Origin: Croceibacterium soli
GTDB lineage: Bacteria > Pseudomonadota > Alphaproteobacteria > Sphingomonadales > Sphingomonadaceae
Reading direction: 5' to 3'
DNA length: 64,000 nucleotides
Assembly (NCBI RefSeq): GCF_009828065.1
Contig: NZ_WTYK01000001.1
Location: 310,001-374,000 of the forward strand
Shown: one piece after another, positions 17,901-27,522 of the stretch
How the letters are laid out: each line of letters starts with the position of its first letter
Position numbering within the stretch: the first letter of the stretch is position 1
Translations under genes and position numbers: made by a program
Notes under the pieces: generated by a model
Told to the model about the DNA's origin: nothing
Databases searched by the model: none
Seen by the model: only the letters and a program-made list of their open reading frames with translations

Positions 17901-19714
17901 GCCTCGACCGCCGCGGCGCGCTCAAGCACGGCGGTGGAATCGTCGCTGCGGTGCAGGGCAAGCTCGAAATCGTGGATCGTCGCCCGGTCCTCCCCGGCCA
18001 GCTCGGTCGGCACTTCGGCGAGCACCCGGAAGCCGAAGTTCTCCAGCGCCGGAACGGCGTCGGACAGCGGCATCGATCCCCCGCGCTGGTAGATCTTCAG
18101 CCGCAACTGCCCGGCGGCATCGCCGTCCTTCCGGTAGAGCCGCGCGTCGCGGCCGAGCGGGTGGGCGGGGCCGCCCATGGACAGGCGGTGCAGGCGGCCG
18201 ATGTCGCGGGCCGCCTCGGCCGCGCCGTAGGCCGTGCGGTAGCCTTGCGGGAACGCTTCGGCATAGCGGGCGGAGAGCGCGGCGGCGCGCCCCGGCTCTT
18301 CGCTCGCGGCCAGTTCGCTTTCCACGGCTTCGCTCCAGCCGCGCAGCATGTGCTGCAGGCGCCGGTCGATCGCCGCCGCATCGGGCGTGTTCTCGTGCTG
18401 GCGGAAGTCAAGCACGTAGCGCAGCAGCGCCAGGTTGCCGCCTTCGACCATCAGGCTCCAGTCGAGCGTGTCGGCTTGGGTCTCCTCCTCGAGCAGCGCC
18501 TGGATCTGCAGGCGCACGGTCGTGGAGAGCAGGTCACGCGGCAGCCAGACGAAGGCGAACAAGTGCCGGCCGAGCGGAGCGGCGACGAGCTCGGCACGTG
18601 GGCGCGGGCGGTCGCTGAGGGCGATGACCGCCGTCGTGACTCGGGCGAGGTCTTCGTCCGAGAACCCGATCACCAGGTCGTGCGGCAGGGTCGTCAGCGC
18701 GTGGACCAGCGACTTGGCGTCGTGGCTGCCGGGCGCGAAATCGAAGCGCTCCATCGCCGCGGCCAATTGCCGGCGGAGCACCGGGACCTCGTCGGGCGGG
18801 GTCGCGAACGCCGCGCTGGTCCAGATCCCGGCATGGATCGAGAGCGCCTCGACCCCGCCGTTCTCCATGACCGGCACGATGAACAGGTCCAGCGGCACCC
18901 GCCGATGGACCCGGGACTGGCGATTGGCCTTGATGATCAGCGGCGCCCGGCCTCTGCCGTCGTCGTCGCTCTTACGGTCGAACCAGGCGAAGGCGCGCTG
19001 ATAGCTGTCCTCGGCCAGCAGGTCGCGATTGCTCTTGCGGCAGATGCCGAGGGTCCTGGCGCGGCTGCCGTCGCGCCTGCGGGTGACGTGGCCGAGAAGG
19101 GTCAGCATGTCGCCTGCCAGCCAGCGCAGCAGCGCCGCGCCTTCGTCATCTGCCAGCCCCTCGGCGTCGGCATTCATCAGCTCGACCATCTTCGGCCAGT
19201 CGGTCACCGCCGCGCGCACGTCGCGGAGCGTCACGGATAGCGCCTTCTCCAGCGCGCGCCGCTCCTTGGCATCGGCCCGCGCGGTCTCGATGTAGATCAT
19301 CGACTCGCACCTGGCCTCGCCATCGCCGTCTTGGGGCAGGGCCGAAAGCTTGCCGCCGGAATCGCGGCGGACCGGCACGATCGGGTGGACCATCACGTCG
19401 ATGGCGAGTCCATGCTCGGCGATCGCCGCGGCGACCGAATCGACCAGGAACGGCATGTCGGTGTTCACCACCGCGATGCGCATGAAGCGCCGGCCCGCAG
19501 AGGCCGTGCGCATCAGGATGGCCGGCTCGCCGTCCTTCCGCACGAGCGCGGCCTCGAGCAGGAATTCAGCCGCCTCGGTCAGGTGATCTTCGGGCAGCGG
19601 GGTCTCGCCGGGCAGGAGCGAATCCGCCATCCGCTCGCGCAATTGCCGGGCCAGCGCCTTGTCGGACCTCGAGAGCTTCGTCCCCGTCTCTTCGTCCGCC
19701 ATCTCTGCCGCCAT
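14993..19714 (-). CDS. gdhB: NAD-specific glutamate dehydrogenase, large (GDH-180 type)
   Basis: The 1573-residue enzyme converts glutamate to 2-oxoglutarate and ammonia with NAD, a catabolic role. A long N-terminal regulatory region of about 700 residues precedes the catalytic core, where [17 protein letters not shown] and [13 protein letters not shown] (substrate-binding lysine) are seen, followed by [13 protein letters not shown] and the nucleotide-binding domain with [17 protein letters not shown] and [16 protein letters not shown]. The length is typical of the family (about 1550-1620). The symbol is by analogy with the Pseudomonas gene. A 1425-residue open frame on the opposite strand is a shadow produced by high GC. 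It complements the assimilatory gltBD elsewhere in the window. Confidence 0.95.
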   Translation of the reverse strand: MAAEMADEETGTKLSRSDKALARQLRERMADSLLPGETPLPEDHLTEAAEFLLEAALVRKDGEPAILMRTASAGRRFMRIAVVNTDMPFLVDSVAAAIAEHGLAIDVMVHPIVPVRRDSGGKLSALPQDGDGEARCESMIYIETARADAKERRALEKALSVTLRDVRAAVTDWPKMVELMNADAEGLADDEGAALLRWLAGDMLTLLGHVTRRRDGSRARTLGICRKSNRDLLAEDSYQRAFAWFDRKSDDDGRGRAPLIIKANRQSRVHRRVPLDLFIVPVMENGGVEALSIHAGIWTSAAFATPPDEVPVLRRQLAAAMERFDFAPGSHDAKSLVHALTTLPHDLVIGFSDEDLARVTTAVIALSDRPRPRAELVAAPLGRHLFAFVWLPRDLLSTTVRLQIQALLEEETQADTLDWSLMVEGGNLALLRYVLDFRQHENTPDAAAIDRRLQHMLRGWSEAVESELAASEEPGRAAALSARYAEAFPQGYRTAYGAAEAARDIGRLHRLSMGGPAHPLGRDARLYRKDGDAAGQLRLKIYQRGGSMPLSDAVPALENFGFRVLAEVPTELAGEDRATIHDFELALHRSDDSTAVLERAAAVEAAIAEVLNGLAEDDVFNRLVIGTGLAAGEANWLRAFYRYLRQGGMAFTIYTVVDALRAAPAVTRALTQLLRVQHDPEFSGDREKARAEADEAIRTGLLQVAAINDDRLLRLYWATIGAILRTNAFAPAAREALAFKFDSALVPNLPKPVPWREIFVYSRRVEGIHLRAGPVARGGIRWSDRRDDFRTEILGLMKAQRVKNAVIVPTGAKGGFYPKQLPDPHENRDAWFAEGRASYEVFIRSLLSLTDNIVDDRVVHPECVVVHDGADPYFVVAADKGTASFSDVANALALSRDFWLGDAFASGGSNGYDHKAMGITARGAWLSVQRHFLEMGIDVQKDTVRVAGCGDMSGDVFGNGMLLSKAIRLVAAFDHRHIFIDPDPDPAASWKERKRLFGLPRSSWADYNEKLISKGGGVFPRTMKRIEISKEAAEALGTETREFDPESLINAILKSPVDLFWFGGIGTYVRASTENDVQVGDPVNDALRVTGEEMRAKVIGEGANLGVTQAGRIEFALYGGRINTDFIDNSAGVDCSDNEVNIKIALEAAQRTGKLTGDRRNALLVEMTDDVAELVLEDNRLQALALSIAQIGGATAVASQVRLIETLEATGELDRRTEGLADSEVLARRAAEGKGLTRPELAVLLSNAKLALQDAMEASGLERDPAFEPLLLGDFPEAMRRGFAKRILDHPLRKELVATVVANGIVNRMGMVHPFELAEEEGASLDQVCSAFVSASALLGLEDIWAALDGTKMPEHARLLLFDQTALALRSHMADLLRAGGCLVPPSQLIAELSPGVAELGKNVENLLEEEARSHARRIAVELTEAGAPERTAQMVARLFAMDGAIGIARLARDSGIAPVTVARAFVDLGARMGLDWAQSKAAVMNPSDPWERLLVAGLARDFQQMRFNFLRSLSRRKPAQEDLPGVIDGWTDGNAAAIRQFRGLVARAQEATPVTPAILAQIASQARNVLQR

Positions 19715-19838
19715 TCTCGCCTGCCCTTTCGTTACAGTTGAAACGACACCTTTTCGCGCGCCTGCACCTTTCGGGCCGCGGGAACAAGGGGGATGACGCG
19801 CTCAGTCCCCGTCGGCCGAAGCGATGCGGGGGCGATGG

Positions 19839-20579
19839 TCACGAAGCGCCGCACAGGGATTCGACCGTTCGCAGAAGCAATGCGATCTCCTGCTCGCGCG
19901 AAAGCCGGTGATCCCCGCCTTTGACCAGCGTGACCTGCACGTCCTGCGAACGCAGGGCCTCCGCTAGCCGCAGCGAGATCTCCGCCGGCACGTCGCCATC
20001 CTCCTGCCCGTGCAGCAGCCGCACCGGGCAGTCGATGGGGATCGCCTCGCCGAGCTGGCGCAGCGCCTGCCCGTCCGCCCAGAAGCCCGGGTGCACCGGG
20101 GTCGGCTCCGGGCCGTAAGCACTGTCCAGCAGCAGCGTCTCGCCCCCGGCAAGCCGTGCCTTCTGGCCTTCGTCGTAGCCCCAATCAGTGAAGTCCGGAG
20201 CCGCCGCGATGCCCACGAGGCCCGCGACCCGCGCGCCCAGTTCGCGCGCGACGAGCAGCATCAGCCAGCCGCCCATCGAGGAGCCGACCAGTACGACGGG
20301 GCCGGTGGTGAGCGCTCCGATCAGCGCGACGGCCTCCTCGCGCCAGCGGCTCAGGGTGCCATCGGCGAAGTCGCCGGGGCTCTCGCCGCAGCCGGAATAG
20401 TCGAACAGCAGGCACGAACGGCCATTCGCGGCGGCCCATTCGATCAGAGCGGCGGCCTTGCTGCCGGACATGTCGGACTTGTATCCGGGCAGAAACACCA
20501 CCGCCGGACCCGCGCCGCCGATGCCGCGGAAAGCGATCCTGCGGCCGTCGGAGAGCGTGTGAAACCCGGTTTCGATCAC
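19839..20579 (-). CDS. Alpha/beta hydrolase
   Basis: The 246-residue protein has the alpha/beta hydrolase pattern: oxyanion region FLPGYKSDMSGSKA, nucleophile elbow LVGSSMGGWL (Ser about residue 97), acid in LLHGQEDGDVP and catalytic histidine in KGGDHRLSR. No signal peptide is evident, so it is probably a cytosolic esterase or peptidase-like hydrolase. I place the start at GTG 20579 because the conserved sequence begins immediately; a GTG at 20588 is equally available and no ATG fits. It follows holA by about 50 bp on the same strand and may be the last gene of the leuS-lptE-holA operon. Confidence 0.82.
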   Translation of the reverse strand: MIETGFHTLSDGRRIAFRGIGGAGPAVVFLPGYKSDMSGSKAAALIEWAAANGRSCLLFDYSGCGESPGDFADGTLSRWREEAVALIGALTTGPVVLVGSSMGGWLMLLVARELGARVAGLVGIAAAPDFTDWGYDEGQKARLAGGETLLLDSAYGPEPTPVHPGFWADGQALRQLGEAIPIDCPVRLLHGQEDGDVPAEISLRLAEALRSQDVQVTLVKGGDHRLSREQEIALLLRTVESLCGAS

Positions 20580-20628
20580 CGCGCCCACATGGCCTTTCGC
20601 GCTCTTGGCGGCAAGGCTCGCGATCTGC

Positions 20629-21684
20629 TCAGCGGCTGGCCCGGGAGCCGATGGCGTTACGGGCGATCTGGGCGAGTTCCTGGGCCAGCAGCGTCTCCGC
20701 CGCCTGGCTGTTCGACAGCAGGTTGCGGTGGGTCTCGGCCAGACGGCGGACAAGCCGGTCGAGCCGGCGTCCGCGCCAGTGGGCGAGCTGGACCTTGAGA
20801 TCGCCGGCGTCGCGCCAGAACACCCGGTGCGCTTTGCGCTCCGCTTCGACGAAACCGCCCACGTCCCCGCGCGGGCCGAGCCGCGCCGCCAGCTGCGCCA
20901 GTTGCGCCGCGCGCCGCTCGAATGCCAGCAGCAGGCCGACGGGGTTGAGCGAAAGCTCGCGCATCCGCCGCAGCTCTCCTGGCACTTTGGCCGCGTCACC
21001 GGAGAGCACCGCATTGACCAGCGGCATGAAGCCTTCCTCCTCGGTCGCGGCGCCGATCTGGTCGAGCGCGTCGGCATCCACCGTGACCGGCGACTGCGGC
21101 GAAGCGTCGCAGTAGAGCGCGAGCTTCTCGACCTCCGAGCGCGCCAGCCGCAGGTCGAGGCCGGAGCCGCGTGCGATCCGCTCGTGCATGTCGGCCGGCA
21201 TGCGCAGGCCCGCCGCATCGGCCAGACGGCGCACTTCGGCGGTCAGGTCGCGAACGTCGGGCGGATAGAACATCGCCACCAGCGCATCGCCGCGCTTTTC
21301 CAGCAGCTTGGCCGTGCGCGCCTTGTCGGTCGCCGAGGAGGCGACGATCAGGACCGGGCAGGCGCCCTGGCCTTCTCCGGAGTCGATCGTGTCGAGCAGC
21401 GTCTTGACCGCATCGTGCGCGTCGTCGCCCGAGGCGCGGACATAGATGTGCCGGGCGTCCCCGAACAGCGAGCTGGAACGGGCCTCGTCCCCGAGCCGGA
21501 CGGGGTCGGAGCGCAGCTCGCCCCCGGAAAGCTCGACCCGCTCGCCCGGATCGGGCAGCAGGCCGACGATCGTGGCGGCGGCGGCGGAGCAGCCGGCTTC
21601 GTCCGGGCCGCAGAAGAAGAACACGCGGCAGTCGCGGGCGGCGCGCGGGGCGCTCTGGCGGAAGTCCCGCTGCGTGGCCTTCAC
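20629..21684 (-). CDS. holA: DNA polymerase III subunit delta
   Basis: The 351-residue protein is the delta subunit of the clamp-loader complex that opens the beta clamp. The N-terminal domain has RVFFFCGPDEAGCSAAA and the HolA-like SSSLFGDARHIYVR, and the C-terminal region has the helical collar (GLLLAFERRAAQLAQLAARL). Its place directly behind lptE, with an ATGA overlap at 21681-21684, is the conserved leuS-lptE-holA order of proteobacteria, which strengthens the call despite low sequence conservation of the family. Confidence 0.92.
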   Translation of the reverse strand: MKATQRDFRQSAPRAARDCRVFFFCGPDEAGCSAAAATIVGLLPDPGERVELSGGELRSDPVRLGDEARSSSLFGDARHIYVRASGDDAHDAVKTLLDTIDSGEGQGACPVLIVASSATDKARTAKLLEKRGDALVAMFYPPDVRDLTAEVRRLADAAGLRMPADMHERIARGSGLDLRLARSEVEKLALYCDASPQSPVTVDADALDQIGAATEEEGFMPLVNAVLSGDAAKVPGELRRMRELSLNPVGLLLAFERRAAQLAQLAARLGPRGDVGGFVEAERKAHRVFWRDAGDLKVQLAHWRGRRLDRLVRRLAETHRNLLSNSQAAETLLAQELAQIARNAIGSRASR

Positions 21685-22175
21685 GGCTGCCCGCGAAGCG
21701 TCAGCGCGAGCCGGGAGACGATCCGGTCGGCGACATCCCTGGCCAGGTTCTCCAGCGCCGTCTCCTCGGCGGCGATGGTCGCGTATTCGCTCGAGACCAC
21801 GTCGATGCCGGCGTCGGAGCCGGACGTGGCGTCGAGCAGGATCTCGCCGCTGGCAAGGTCGACCAGCTGGTAACGCGCCCGCAGCGTGCGGCGTTCGCGG
21901 CCGACGGTGTCGTCGGTCAGCAGGCCCAGGCCTTCGAGCTTGTCGTCGAGCAAGACGTCGAGCCGATAGCGCGCCGGCGCGCTGCCGCCGGACTGGGCCA
22001 GCCGGTCGCGCAGCGCGTTGCGCATCAGCCAGCCCGCGCGGCCCTCTATCGGCGGAACCTCGACCGCCGCCAGCCCTTGCGCCACCGCGCCGCTGCCGCC
22101 GCCGGCGTACATCGGCTGGAGCCCGCAGGCGGACAGCGTCAGCAGCGCCAGCAGCGAGAGCGCGAGGCGCGTCAT
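21681..22175 (-). CDS. lptE: LPS-assembly lipoprotein LptE
   Basis: The 164-residue protein starts with a lipoprotein signal peptide ([17 protein letters not shown], lipidated Cys17) and continues GLQPMYAGG, the usual LptE opening. LptE sits in the outer membrane as the plug of LptD and helps insert lipopolysaccharide or, in sphingomonads, glycosphingolipid-rich outer leaflet components. It overlaps leuS upstream (ATGA, 22172-22175) and holA downstream, so the three are translationally coupled. LptA and LptC, the periplasmic bridge parts, are encoded at 41045-42294. Confidence 0.93.
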   Translation of the reverse strand: MTRLALSLLALLTLSACGLQPMYAGGGSGAVAQGLAAVEVPPIEGRAGWLMRNALRDRLAQSGGSAPARYRLDVLLDDKLEGLGLLTDDTVGRERRTLRARYQLVDLASGEILLDATSGSDAGIDVVSSEYATIAAEETALENLARDVADRIVSRLALTLRGQP

Positions 22176-24700
22176 GTTACGATATTCACCAGTCGGTCGG
22201 GCACGACGATCACCTTGCGAATGTCCGCTCCGTCAAGCGAACGCTGGACCTTCTCGCTGGCCAGCGCAAGCGCCTCGAGCGCTTCCTTCGAGGCGCCCTT
22301 GGGTGCGGTCAGCGTGTCGCGCAGCTTGCCCTTGTGCTGCACGGCGATGGTCACTTCGTCCTCCACCAGCAGCGCAGGATCGGCTTCCGGCCAGGGCGCG
22401 TCGGCGACCAGCCCCTGCTGCCCGATGGCGGCCCAGCCTTCTTCCGCCAGGTGCGGCATCATCGGCGAGGCGAGCAGCAGGATCGTGCGGATCGCCGCGC
22501 TGCGGTCCGCCGAAGGCGCCGCCTTCTCGGCCGCTGCGGTCAGTTCGTAGATCCGCGCCACGGCCTTGTTGAAGGACAGTGCCTCGATGTCCTCGCCCAC
22601 CGCGGCGATGGCCTGGTGCGTCTTGCGGGCGAGCGCCTTGTCCTCGCCTTGGGCGCCGCCGTCGTACTGGCCGAACAGGCGCCACAGGCGCTGGACGAAG
22701 CGCCAGCAGCCTTCGATCCCCGCTTCGGACCATGGCAGGTCGCGCTCGGGCGGGCTGTCCGAAAGCATGAACCAGCGCACCGCGTCTGCGCCATAGCGGG
22801 CGACGATTTCGTCCGGGTCGACCGTGTTCTTCTTCGACTTGGACATCTTGATGACCCGGCCGATCTCGACCGGCTGGCCATCTTCCGTGAGAGTCGCGCC
22901 CGCGCTCGTCCGCTCGATTTCGGCGGGGCTGTAGAAGACCTCGCGTCCGTCGATCTCGCGGAAATAGGTCTCGTGCGTCACCATGCCCTGGGTGAACAGG
23001 CTGGCGAACGGTTCCCGGACTTCCAGCTTGCCTGTCCGCGCCAGCGCGCGGGTCCAGAAGCGGGCGTAGAGCAAGTGCAGGATCGCGTGCTCGACCCCGC
23101 CGATATACTGGTTCACCGGCAGCCAGCGGGCGACCTCCGCCGGATCGAACGGGCGGTCGGCCGGCTGACTGGCAAAGCGCAGGAAGTACCACGAGCTGTC
23201 GACGAAAGTGTCGAGCGTGTCGGTCTCCCGCTCCGCCTTCCCGCCGCATTGCGGGCAGTCGACATGCTTCCAGGTCGGATGGCGCACCAGCGGGTTGCCG
23301 GGGACCGAGAGGTCCACATCTTCCGGCAACACGACCGGGAGCTGGTCCTTCGGCACCGGCACCACGCCGCAGGCGGAGCAATGAATGAACGGGATCGGCG
23401 TGCCCCAGTAACGCTGGCGCGAAACGCCCCAGTCGCGCAGGCGCCAGACGGTCTTGCCTTGGCCCCAGCCTTCGCTCTCGGCCCGGCCGATCACGGCGCG
23501 CTTGGCCTCCTCGACGCTCATGCCGTCGAGAAAGTCGGAGTTGACCAGGATCCCGTCGCCCGCCTCGGCTTCGCTCAGCGGAGCATCGGCCTCGGCAGCA
23601 TTCGCCGCGACCACGCGGACGATCGGCAGGCCGTATTTGGTGGCGAATTCGAAGTCGCGCTGGTCGTGGCCGGGCACGGCCATGACCGCCCCGGTGCCGT
23701 ATTCCATCAGCACGAAGTTGGCGATGTAGACCGGTAGCTCCGCCCCGCTGAACGGATGCGTCGCCGTGATCCCGGTATCGAAGCCGAGCTTCTCCGCCGT
23801 CTCGAGTTCGGCCGCCGTCGTGCCCCCGCGCTTGCACTGCTCGATGAAGGCTTCCGCCTCCGGATTGTTCGCGGCAGCGGCCTGCGCGACCGGGTGGTCG
23901 GGTGCCACCGCGACGAAGCTGGCGCCGAAGATCGTGTCCGGCCGCGTGGAATAGACCTCCAGCGAGCCGCCGTCGGACAGCTTGAAGGAGAACTGCAAGC
24001 CGGAGCTTTTGCCGATCCAGTTCTCCTGCATCAGCCGGACTTTGTCGGGCCATTCCTCCAGCGTGCCGAGACCTTCGAGCAGCTCGTCGGCGAAGTCGGT
24101 GATCTTGAGGAACCACTGGCTCAGCTTGCGCTTCTCGACCGGCGCGCCGGAGCGCCAGCCCTTGCCGTCGATCACTTGTTCATTGGCCAGCACGGTCTGG
24201 TCGACCGGGTCCCAGTTGACCGCGCTTTCTTTGCGGTAGACCAGGCCGGCTTCGAACAGGTCGACGAACAGGGCCTGCTCGTGCCCGTAGTAGTCAGGAT
24301 CGCAAGTCGCCAGTTCGCGGCTCCAGTCGAGCGCGAAGCCGAGGCGCTTGAGCTGCGCCTTCATGTTGGCGATGTTCTGGTAGGTCCACGCCCCGGGGTG
24401 GACCTTCTTCTCCATCGCCGCATTCTCGGCCGGCATGCCGAAGGCGTCCCACCCCATCGGGTGGAGCACTTCGTGGCCGGTCATCCGCTTGTAGCGGGCC
24501 AGCACGTCGCCCATCGTGTAGTTGCGCACGTGGCCGATGTGGATGCGCCCCGATGGATAAGGGAACATCTCCAGGACATAGCTGCGCGGCTTGGTGCTGG
24601 AATCGTCGGCGCGGAAGGTCTGCGCGTCGTCCCACGCGCGCTGCCAGCGCCCGTCGGCCTGCCCGGGGTCGAACCGGGCGTCGAAACGGCTATCGCTCAT
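22172..24700 (-). CDS. leuS: Leucine--tRNA ligase
   Basis: The 842-residue class I synthetase charges tRNA-Leu. The HIGH motif appears as [18 protein letters not shown] (around residue 47) and the KMSKS loop as [13 protein letters not shown] (around residue 618). The CP1 editing domain ([19 protein letters not shown], residues about 310-335) and a zinc-ribbon-like CSACGVVPV / CPQCGGKAE are present, and the anticodon-binding domain ends with the typical [10 protein letters not shown]. It is 10 bp downstream of the DUF3576 gene and overlaps lptE. Confidence 0.97.
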   Translation of the reverse strand: MSDSRFDARFDPGQADGRWQRAWDDAQTFRADDSSTKPRSYVLEMFPYPSGRIHIGHVRNYTMGDVLARYKRMTGHEVLHPMGWDAFGMPAENAAMEKKVHPGAWTYQNIANMKAQLKRLGFALDWSRELATCDPDYYGHEQALFVDLFEAGLVYRKESAVNWDPVDQTVLANEQVIDGKGWRSGAPVEKRKLSQWFLKITDFADELLEGLGTLEEWPDKVRLMQENWIGKSSGLQFSFKLSDGGSLEVYSTRPDTIFGASFVAVAPDHPVAQAAAANNPEAEAFIEQCKRGGTTAAELETAEKLGFDTGITATHPFSGAELPVYIANFVLMEYGTGAVMAVPGHDQRDFEFATKYGLPIVRVVAANAAEADAPLSEAEAGDGILVNSDFLDGMSVEEAKRAVIGRAESEGWGQGKTVWRLRDWGVSRQRYWGTPIPFIHCSACGVVPVPKDQLPVVLPEDVDLSVPGNPLVRHPTWKHVDCPQCGGKAERETDTLDTFVDSSWYFLRFASQPADRPFDPAEVARWLPVNQYIGGVEHAILHLLYARFWTRALARTGKLEVREPFASLFTQGMVTHETYFREIDGREVFYSPAEIERTSAGATLTEDGQPVEIGRVIKMSKSKKNTVDPDEIVARYGADAVRWFMLSDSPPERDLPWSEAGIEGCWRFVQRLWRLFGQYDGGAQGEDKALARKTHQAIAAVGEDIEALSFNKAVARIYELTAAAEKAAPSADRSAAIRTILLLASPMMPHLAEEGWAAIGQQGLVADAPWPEADPALLVEDEVTIAVQHKGKLRDTLTAPKGASKEALEALALASEKVQRSLDGADIRKVIVVPDRLVNIVT

Positions 24701-24710
24701 TGTCGGCCCC

Positions 24711-25199
24711 TCAGCCGATGTCGGTACGCCGCAGGTCGCGCGCCTTGGTCAGGATGATGTCTTCGAGCTTCTGCACGGTCGCGGCCTGCACCGGCGCGGC
24801 GACCCAGGCGCCGCCCTGCTGCACTTCGCGGCTCGCCGCGACGCGCAGCGCATCGGCGCGCAGGTCCTGGTCGAGGATCGAGACGGTCACTTTGACCCGC
24901 TCTCCCGGATTGGACGGGTTCGCATACCAGTCGGTGACGATCACGCCGCCCGCGCTGTCCGCCTGGGTCAGCGGCATGAACGACAGGGTTTCCAGCGTGG
25001 CGCGCCAGAGGTAGGAATTGACGCCGATCGCGGTCACGTTCGCGGCAGCGACATCGGCCTGGGGCCGTTCCCGTCCGCCGCAGGCCACGAGCGCCAGGCC
25101 GAGTCCGCCGACGAGCGCCGCACGAGCGATGCTGCGCGCGGCCGGGATGCGGGAAGCTGCGGCGCGGGTAGTCGGAAATGCCATTCTCGATCCTGTCAT
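24711..25199 (-). CDS. DUF3576 domain lipoprotein
   Basis: The protein of about 162 residues begins with a basic stretch and a hydrophobic segment ending in LALVACGG, a lipobox with the modified cysteine at residue 40 (35 if the ATG at 25184 is used). The mature part contains [17 protein letters not shown] and [17 protein letters not shown], which I recognise as the DUF3576 family, common in alphaproteobacteria next to leuS. It is probably an outer-membrane-facing lipoprotein of unknown function. The leuS start lies 10 bp downstream, so the two are cotranscribed and this gene carries the promoter for the leuS-lptE-holA unit. Confidence 0.85.
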   Translation of the reverse strand: MTGSRMAFPTTRAAASRIPAARSIARAALVGGLGLALVACGGRERPQADVAAANVTAIGVNSYLWRATLETLSFMPLTQADSAGGVIVTDWYANPSNPGERVKVTVSILDQDLRADALRVAASREVQQGGAWVAAPVQAATVQKLEDIILTKARDLRRTDIG

Positions 25200-25518
25200 G
25201 CTGTGGGGGCTGGGCACGCCCGTGATCGCCTCTATAGCCTTCCAGCCGCGAGCGACAAGTGGCGTGGCGGCAAGCCGGCTGAGCGTCCGAATGGCCGCCC
25301 GGACCGTGAACCCGGGCTTAACCGGCGGCGATTCTGTGTGAGACTTGCAACACTGTGTGAAAACAGCCGCCTGGCGGCGATTCAAAGCTAGGCCGCAAGT
25401 CCGGCAGTGCCTATCATGCAATCCAGTCCACGGGCGCGAGGCGATTCTCTGACGGTCAGGAACCGTTAAGTGCCGCAAGCGTCAGTTGGACGGGGGAACC
25501 AGGAGAGGGCTTCGCGAC
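25200..25518. other. 319-bp divergent intergenic region with repeated CTGTGTGA and GATTC sites
   Basis: There is no gene here. It separates the DUF3576-leuS operon from the exported protein at 25519. Visible features are a direct repeat CTGTGTGA at 25334-25341 and 25353-25360, and three GATTC sites (the GANTC target of CcrM methyltransferase) at 25330, 25379 and 25443. These could form a regulated promoter region; there is no experimental support. Confidence 0.4.
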
Positions 25519-26268
25519 ATGTTGTACGGGCGGATCAGCAGCAAACGGGGCGGCCTGACCGCGTCGGTGGCGGCTGCGGCGCTTGTCTTCGCGGGCGTGC
25601 CCACCGCCAGCTTCGCGATCGACGCCCTGGGCAACGAGGAGCGGCCGGGCCTGTCCGGATTTGCATTCACCCCGGCTTCGGTCGATCCCAAGCTCGCCAA
25701 GTTCGTGGCCGAGCGGGCGACCGGCTCCAAGAAGCTGATGCGCTTTACGCCTGCCGGCGTGGCGGAGCGCGGATCGCGTTCGGTCACAGTGGCGGTGCGG
25801 GTGGACGAAGGTTCGGCCAAGGCGATCTCGGTCCGCTCGGCCATCGCCGCGGCGCGCGAACAGATGGCGCTGGGCAGCGTCGTCCGCCTTGCACCCGTGC
25901 GCTACAACCTCGGCCTGTCCCGCGGCTACCAGAGCTTCGCTCAGCCGAGCGAACTGTCCAAGAAGTTGTCCGACGCGGCGATCCCGGATCTTTCCAGCTA
26001 CAAGCCCAGCGCCGGCGTGAAGGAAGAGCCGAGCCGGTTTGGAGCGCGCATCGCTCTCGATCAGGAAGACAAGGCGGGCAGCGCGCCGCGCACCCACGAT
26101 GCGCTGGGCGACCAGACGCTCGATGTGGCCGGCAGCTATCGCCTGACCCGCAATCTCGATGTCACCGCCGGCGTGCGCTACTCGCAAGAGCGGGACAGGA
26201 TCGCCCCGCTGGCCGATCCGGAACTGGACAGCCAGGCCGTCTACGTTGGAACCCAGTTCCGCTTCTGA
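25519..26268 (+). CDS. Exported protein of unknown function with possible outer-membrane beta signal
   Basis: I do not recognise this 249-residue protein. It has an N-terminal signal peptide (SKRGGLTASVAAAALVFAGV then ASFA, cleavage near residue 34). The middle is mixed and soluble in character. The last 45 residues (LDVAGSYRLTRNLDVTAGVR and later VYVGTQFRF) alternate polar and hydrophobic residues and end in phenylalanine, as in outer-membrane beta-barrel proteins, so this part may form the last two strands of a barrel. The start at 25519 is supported by AGGAGAGG about nine bases upstream; the frame could open at 25486. A strong terminator follows at 26296, so it is probably monocistronic. 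Confidence 0.7.
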   Translation: MLYGRISSKRGGLTASVAAAALVFAGVPTASFAIDALGNEERPGLSGFAFTPASVDPKLAKFVAERATGSKKLMRFTPAGVAERGSRSVTVAVRVDEGSAKAISVRSAIAAAREQMALGSVVRLAPVRYNLGLSRGYQSFAQPSELSKKLSDAAIPDLSSYKPSAGVKEEPSRFGARIALDQEDKAGSAPRTHDALGDQTLDVAGSYRLTRNLDVTAGVRYSQERDRIAPLADPELDSQAVYVGTQFRF

Positions 26269-26294
26269 CCCGATAGCTGCGAATTGTTTCGAAG

Positions 26295-26320
26295 ACCCCG
26301 CTCCGGCGGGGTTTTTCTTT
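26295..26320 (+). terminator. Rho-independent terminator
   Basis: CCCCGC-TCCG-GCGGGG at 26296-26311 forms a six-base GC stem followed by TTTTTCTTT. It lies 27 bp after the stop of the exported-protein gene and separates it from phbB. Confidence 0.88.
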
Positions 26321-26384
26321 GCGCCGTTCGCCCCCGCGCCTTAATCGCAGGAACGGAGAGGGCATCTGAAAGGAATTGCGATTC

Positions 26385-27107
26385 ATGTCTCGCGTTGCGA
26401 TCGTTACCGGGGGCACCCGCGGCATTGGCCGCGCCATTTGCGAAACGCTCAAGGACCAGGGCCTGACGGTCGTGGCGAACTATGCCGGCAACGAGGAGAA
26501 GGCGCGCGCCTTCTCCGAGGAGACGGGGATGCCCGCCTACAAGTGGGACGTCGGCGATCATGAAGCCACTCTCGAAGGCTGCCGGCAGGTGGAGCGTGAG
26601 GTCGGCCCGATCGAAGTGTTGGTCAACAATGCCGGCATAACCCGCGACGGCACGTTGCTGAAGATGACTTTCGACGATTGGTACGACGTGATGCGGATCA
26701 ACCTCGGCGGCTGCTTCAACATGGCCAAGGCCGTGTTCCCGGGCATGAAGGAGCGCGGCTGGGGCCGGATCGTCAACATCGGCTCGATCAATGGGCAGGC
26801 CGGCCAGTACGGACAGGTCAACTACGCCGCGGCCAAGAGCGGCATCCACGGCTTCACCAAGGCCCTGGCGCAGGAAGGCGCCCGCTTCGGCATCACCGTC
26901 AACGCCATCGCCCCGGGCTACATCGACACCGACATGGTGGCCGCCGTGCCGGAGAACGTGCTGGAGAAGATCGTCGCCCGCATCCCGGTCGGCCGCCTCG
27001 GCCATGCCGACGAAATCGCCCGCGGCGTCGCCTTCCTCGCCTCGGAAGAAGCTGGCTTCGTCACCGGCTCCACCATGAGCATCAACGGCGGCCAGCACAT
27101 GTACTGA
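26385..27107 (+). CDS. phbB: Acetoacetyl-CoA reductase
   Basis: The 240-residue short-chain dehydrogenase has the NADP-binding TGGTRGIG at residues 8-15, NNAG near 88, catalytic serine in NIGSINGQAGQYGQVNY and the Y-x3-K pair (NYAAAKSG). The GYIDTDMVAAVPE and LASEEAGFVTGSTMSINGG segments and the 240-residue length match PhbB/PhaB rather than FabG. It reduces acetoacetyl-CoA to (R)-3-hydroxybutyryl-CoA for polyhydroxybutyrate. The ATG at 26385 has AAAGGA about ten bases upstream; 26376 is a weaker alternative. No phaA or phaC lies beside it. Confidence 0.92.
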   Translation: MSRVAIVTGGTRGIGRAICETLKDQGLTVVANYAGNEEKARAFSEETGMPAYKWDVGDHEATLEGCRQVEREVGPIEVLVNNAGITRDGTLLKMTFDDWYDVMRINLGGCFNMAKAVFPGMKERGWGRIVNIGSINGQAGQYGQVNYAAAKSGIHGFTKALAQEGARFGITVNAIAPGYIDTDMVAAVPENVLEKIVARIPVGRLGHADEIARGVAFLASEEAGFVTGSTMSINGGQHMY

Positions 27108-27127
27108 AGGGCGGCGAGGCCCACCCA

Positions 27128-27265
27128 AATCCTCCCCCTCTGGGGGAGGTGGCAGCGCGAAGCGCTGACGGTGGGGGCTTGGCCTGGCTCTACCGTTCTT
27201 CCAGGCCAAGCCCCCACCACCACCGCCTTCGGCGGCGGTCCCCCTCCCCCAGAGGGGGAGGATTA
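27128..27265. repeat. Intergenic palindromic element, family A (AATCCTCCCCC ends)
   Basis: This 138-bp element starts AATCCTCCCCCTCTGGGGG and ends in the inverted copy, with inner hairpins GCGCGAAGCGC and CTTGGCCTGG / CCAGGCCAAG around a short central loop. Sister copies lie at 30427-30564, 40703-40838 and 40858-40998. Confidence 0.85.
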
Positions 27266-27266
27266 T

Positions 27267-27441
27267 TCAATCACGCGAAGGCGCAAAGGTGCTGCGGCGG
27301 AGCCGCCTTCTGCTTCAGACGGGAATGGGCAGTCGCCTGCTGCGCGGGCGCAACACCTTCGTGTCTTCGTGCCTTCGTGTGAGTCAGACAACCACGTTAG
27401 CTGGCCTTACTCTTCGCGCCTTTGCGCCTTTGCGTGAGAAT
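27267..27441. repeat. Family B repeat units (GGCGCAAAGG / CTTTGCGCC)
   Basis: CACGCGAAGGCGCAAAGG at about 27269 and its inverse CGCGCCTTTGCGCCTTTGCG at about 27416 bracket a segment that also contains CTTCGTGCCTTCGTGTGAG at 27365-27382. All of these units occur in the element at 13395-13690. Confidence 0.75.
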
Positions 27442-27522
27442 CTCAGGCACCACCGGAGCGGCCAAGCGCGACCGCGCCATTAAATCGCTTCCCCACCGGC
27501 TCACCGTCGCCATATTGCGCGG

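Larger units (their letters stand above)
27108..27522. other. 415-bp intergenic region filled by repeat elements
   Basis: There is no gene between phbB and fumC. The region contains one complete family A palindromic element (27128-27265), family B units (27267-27441), and about 80 bp of unique sequence directly before fumC that must hold its promoter. I see no convincing sigma-70 hexamers. Confidence 0.7.

Noticed and set aside
14963-19240. A 1425-residue open frame on the plus strand opposite NAD-GDH
   Set aside because: It is antisense to an intact, motif-complete gene, is rich in R, G, H, Q and A as expected of a GC-driven shadow frame, and has no domain.
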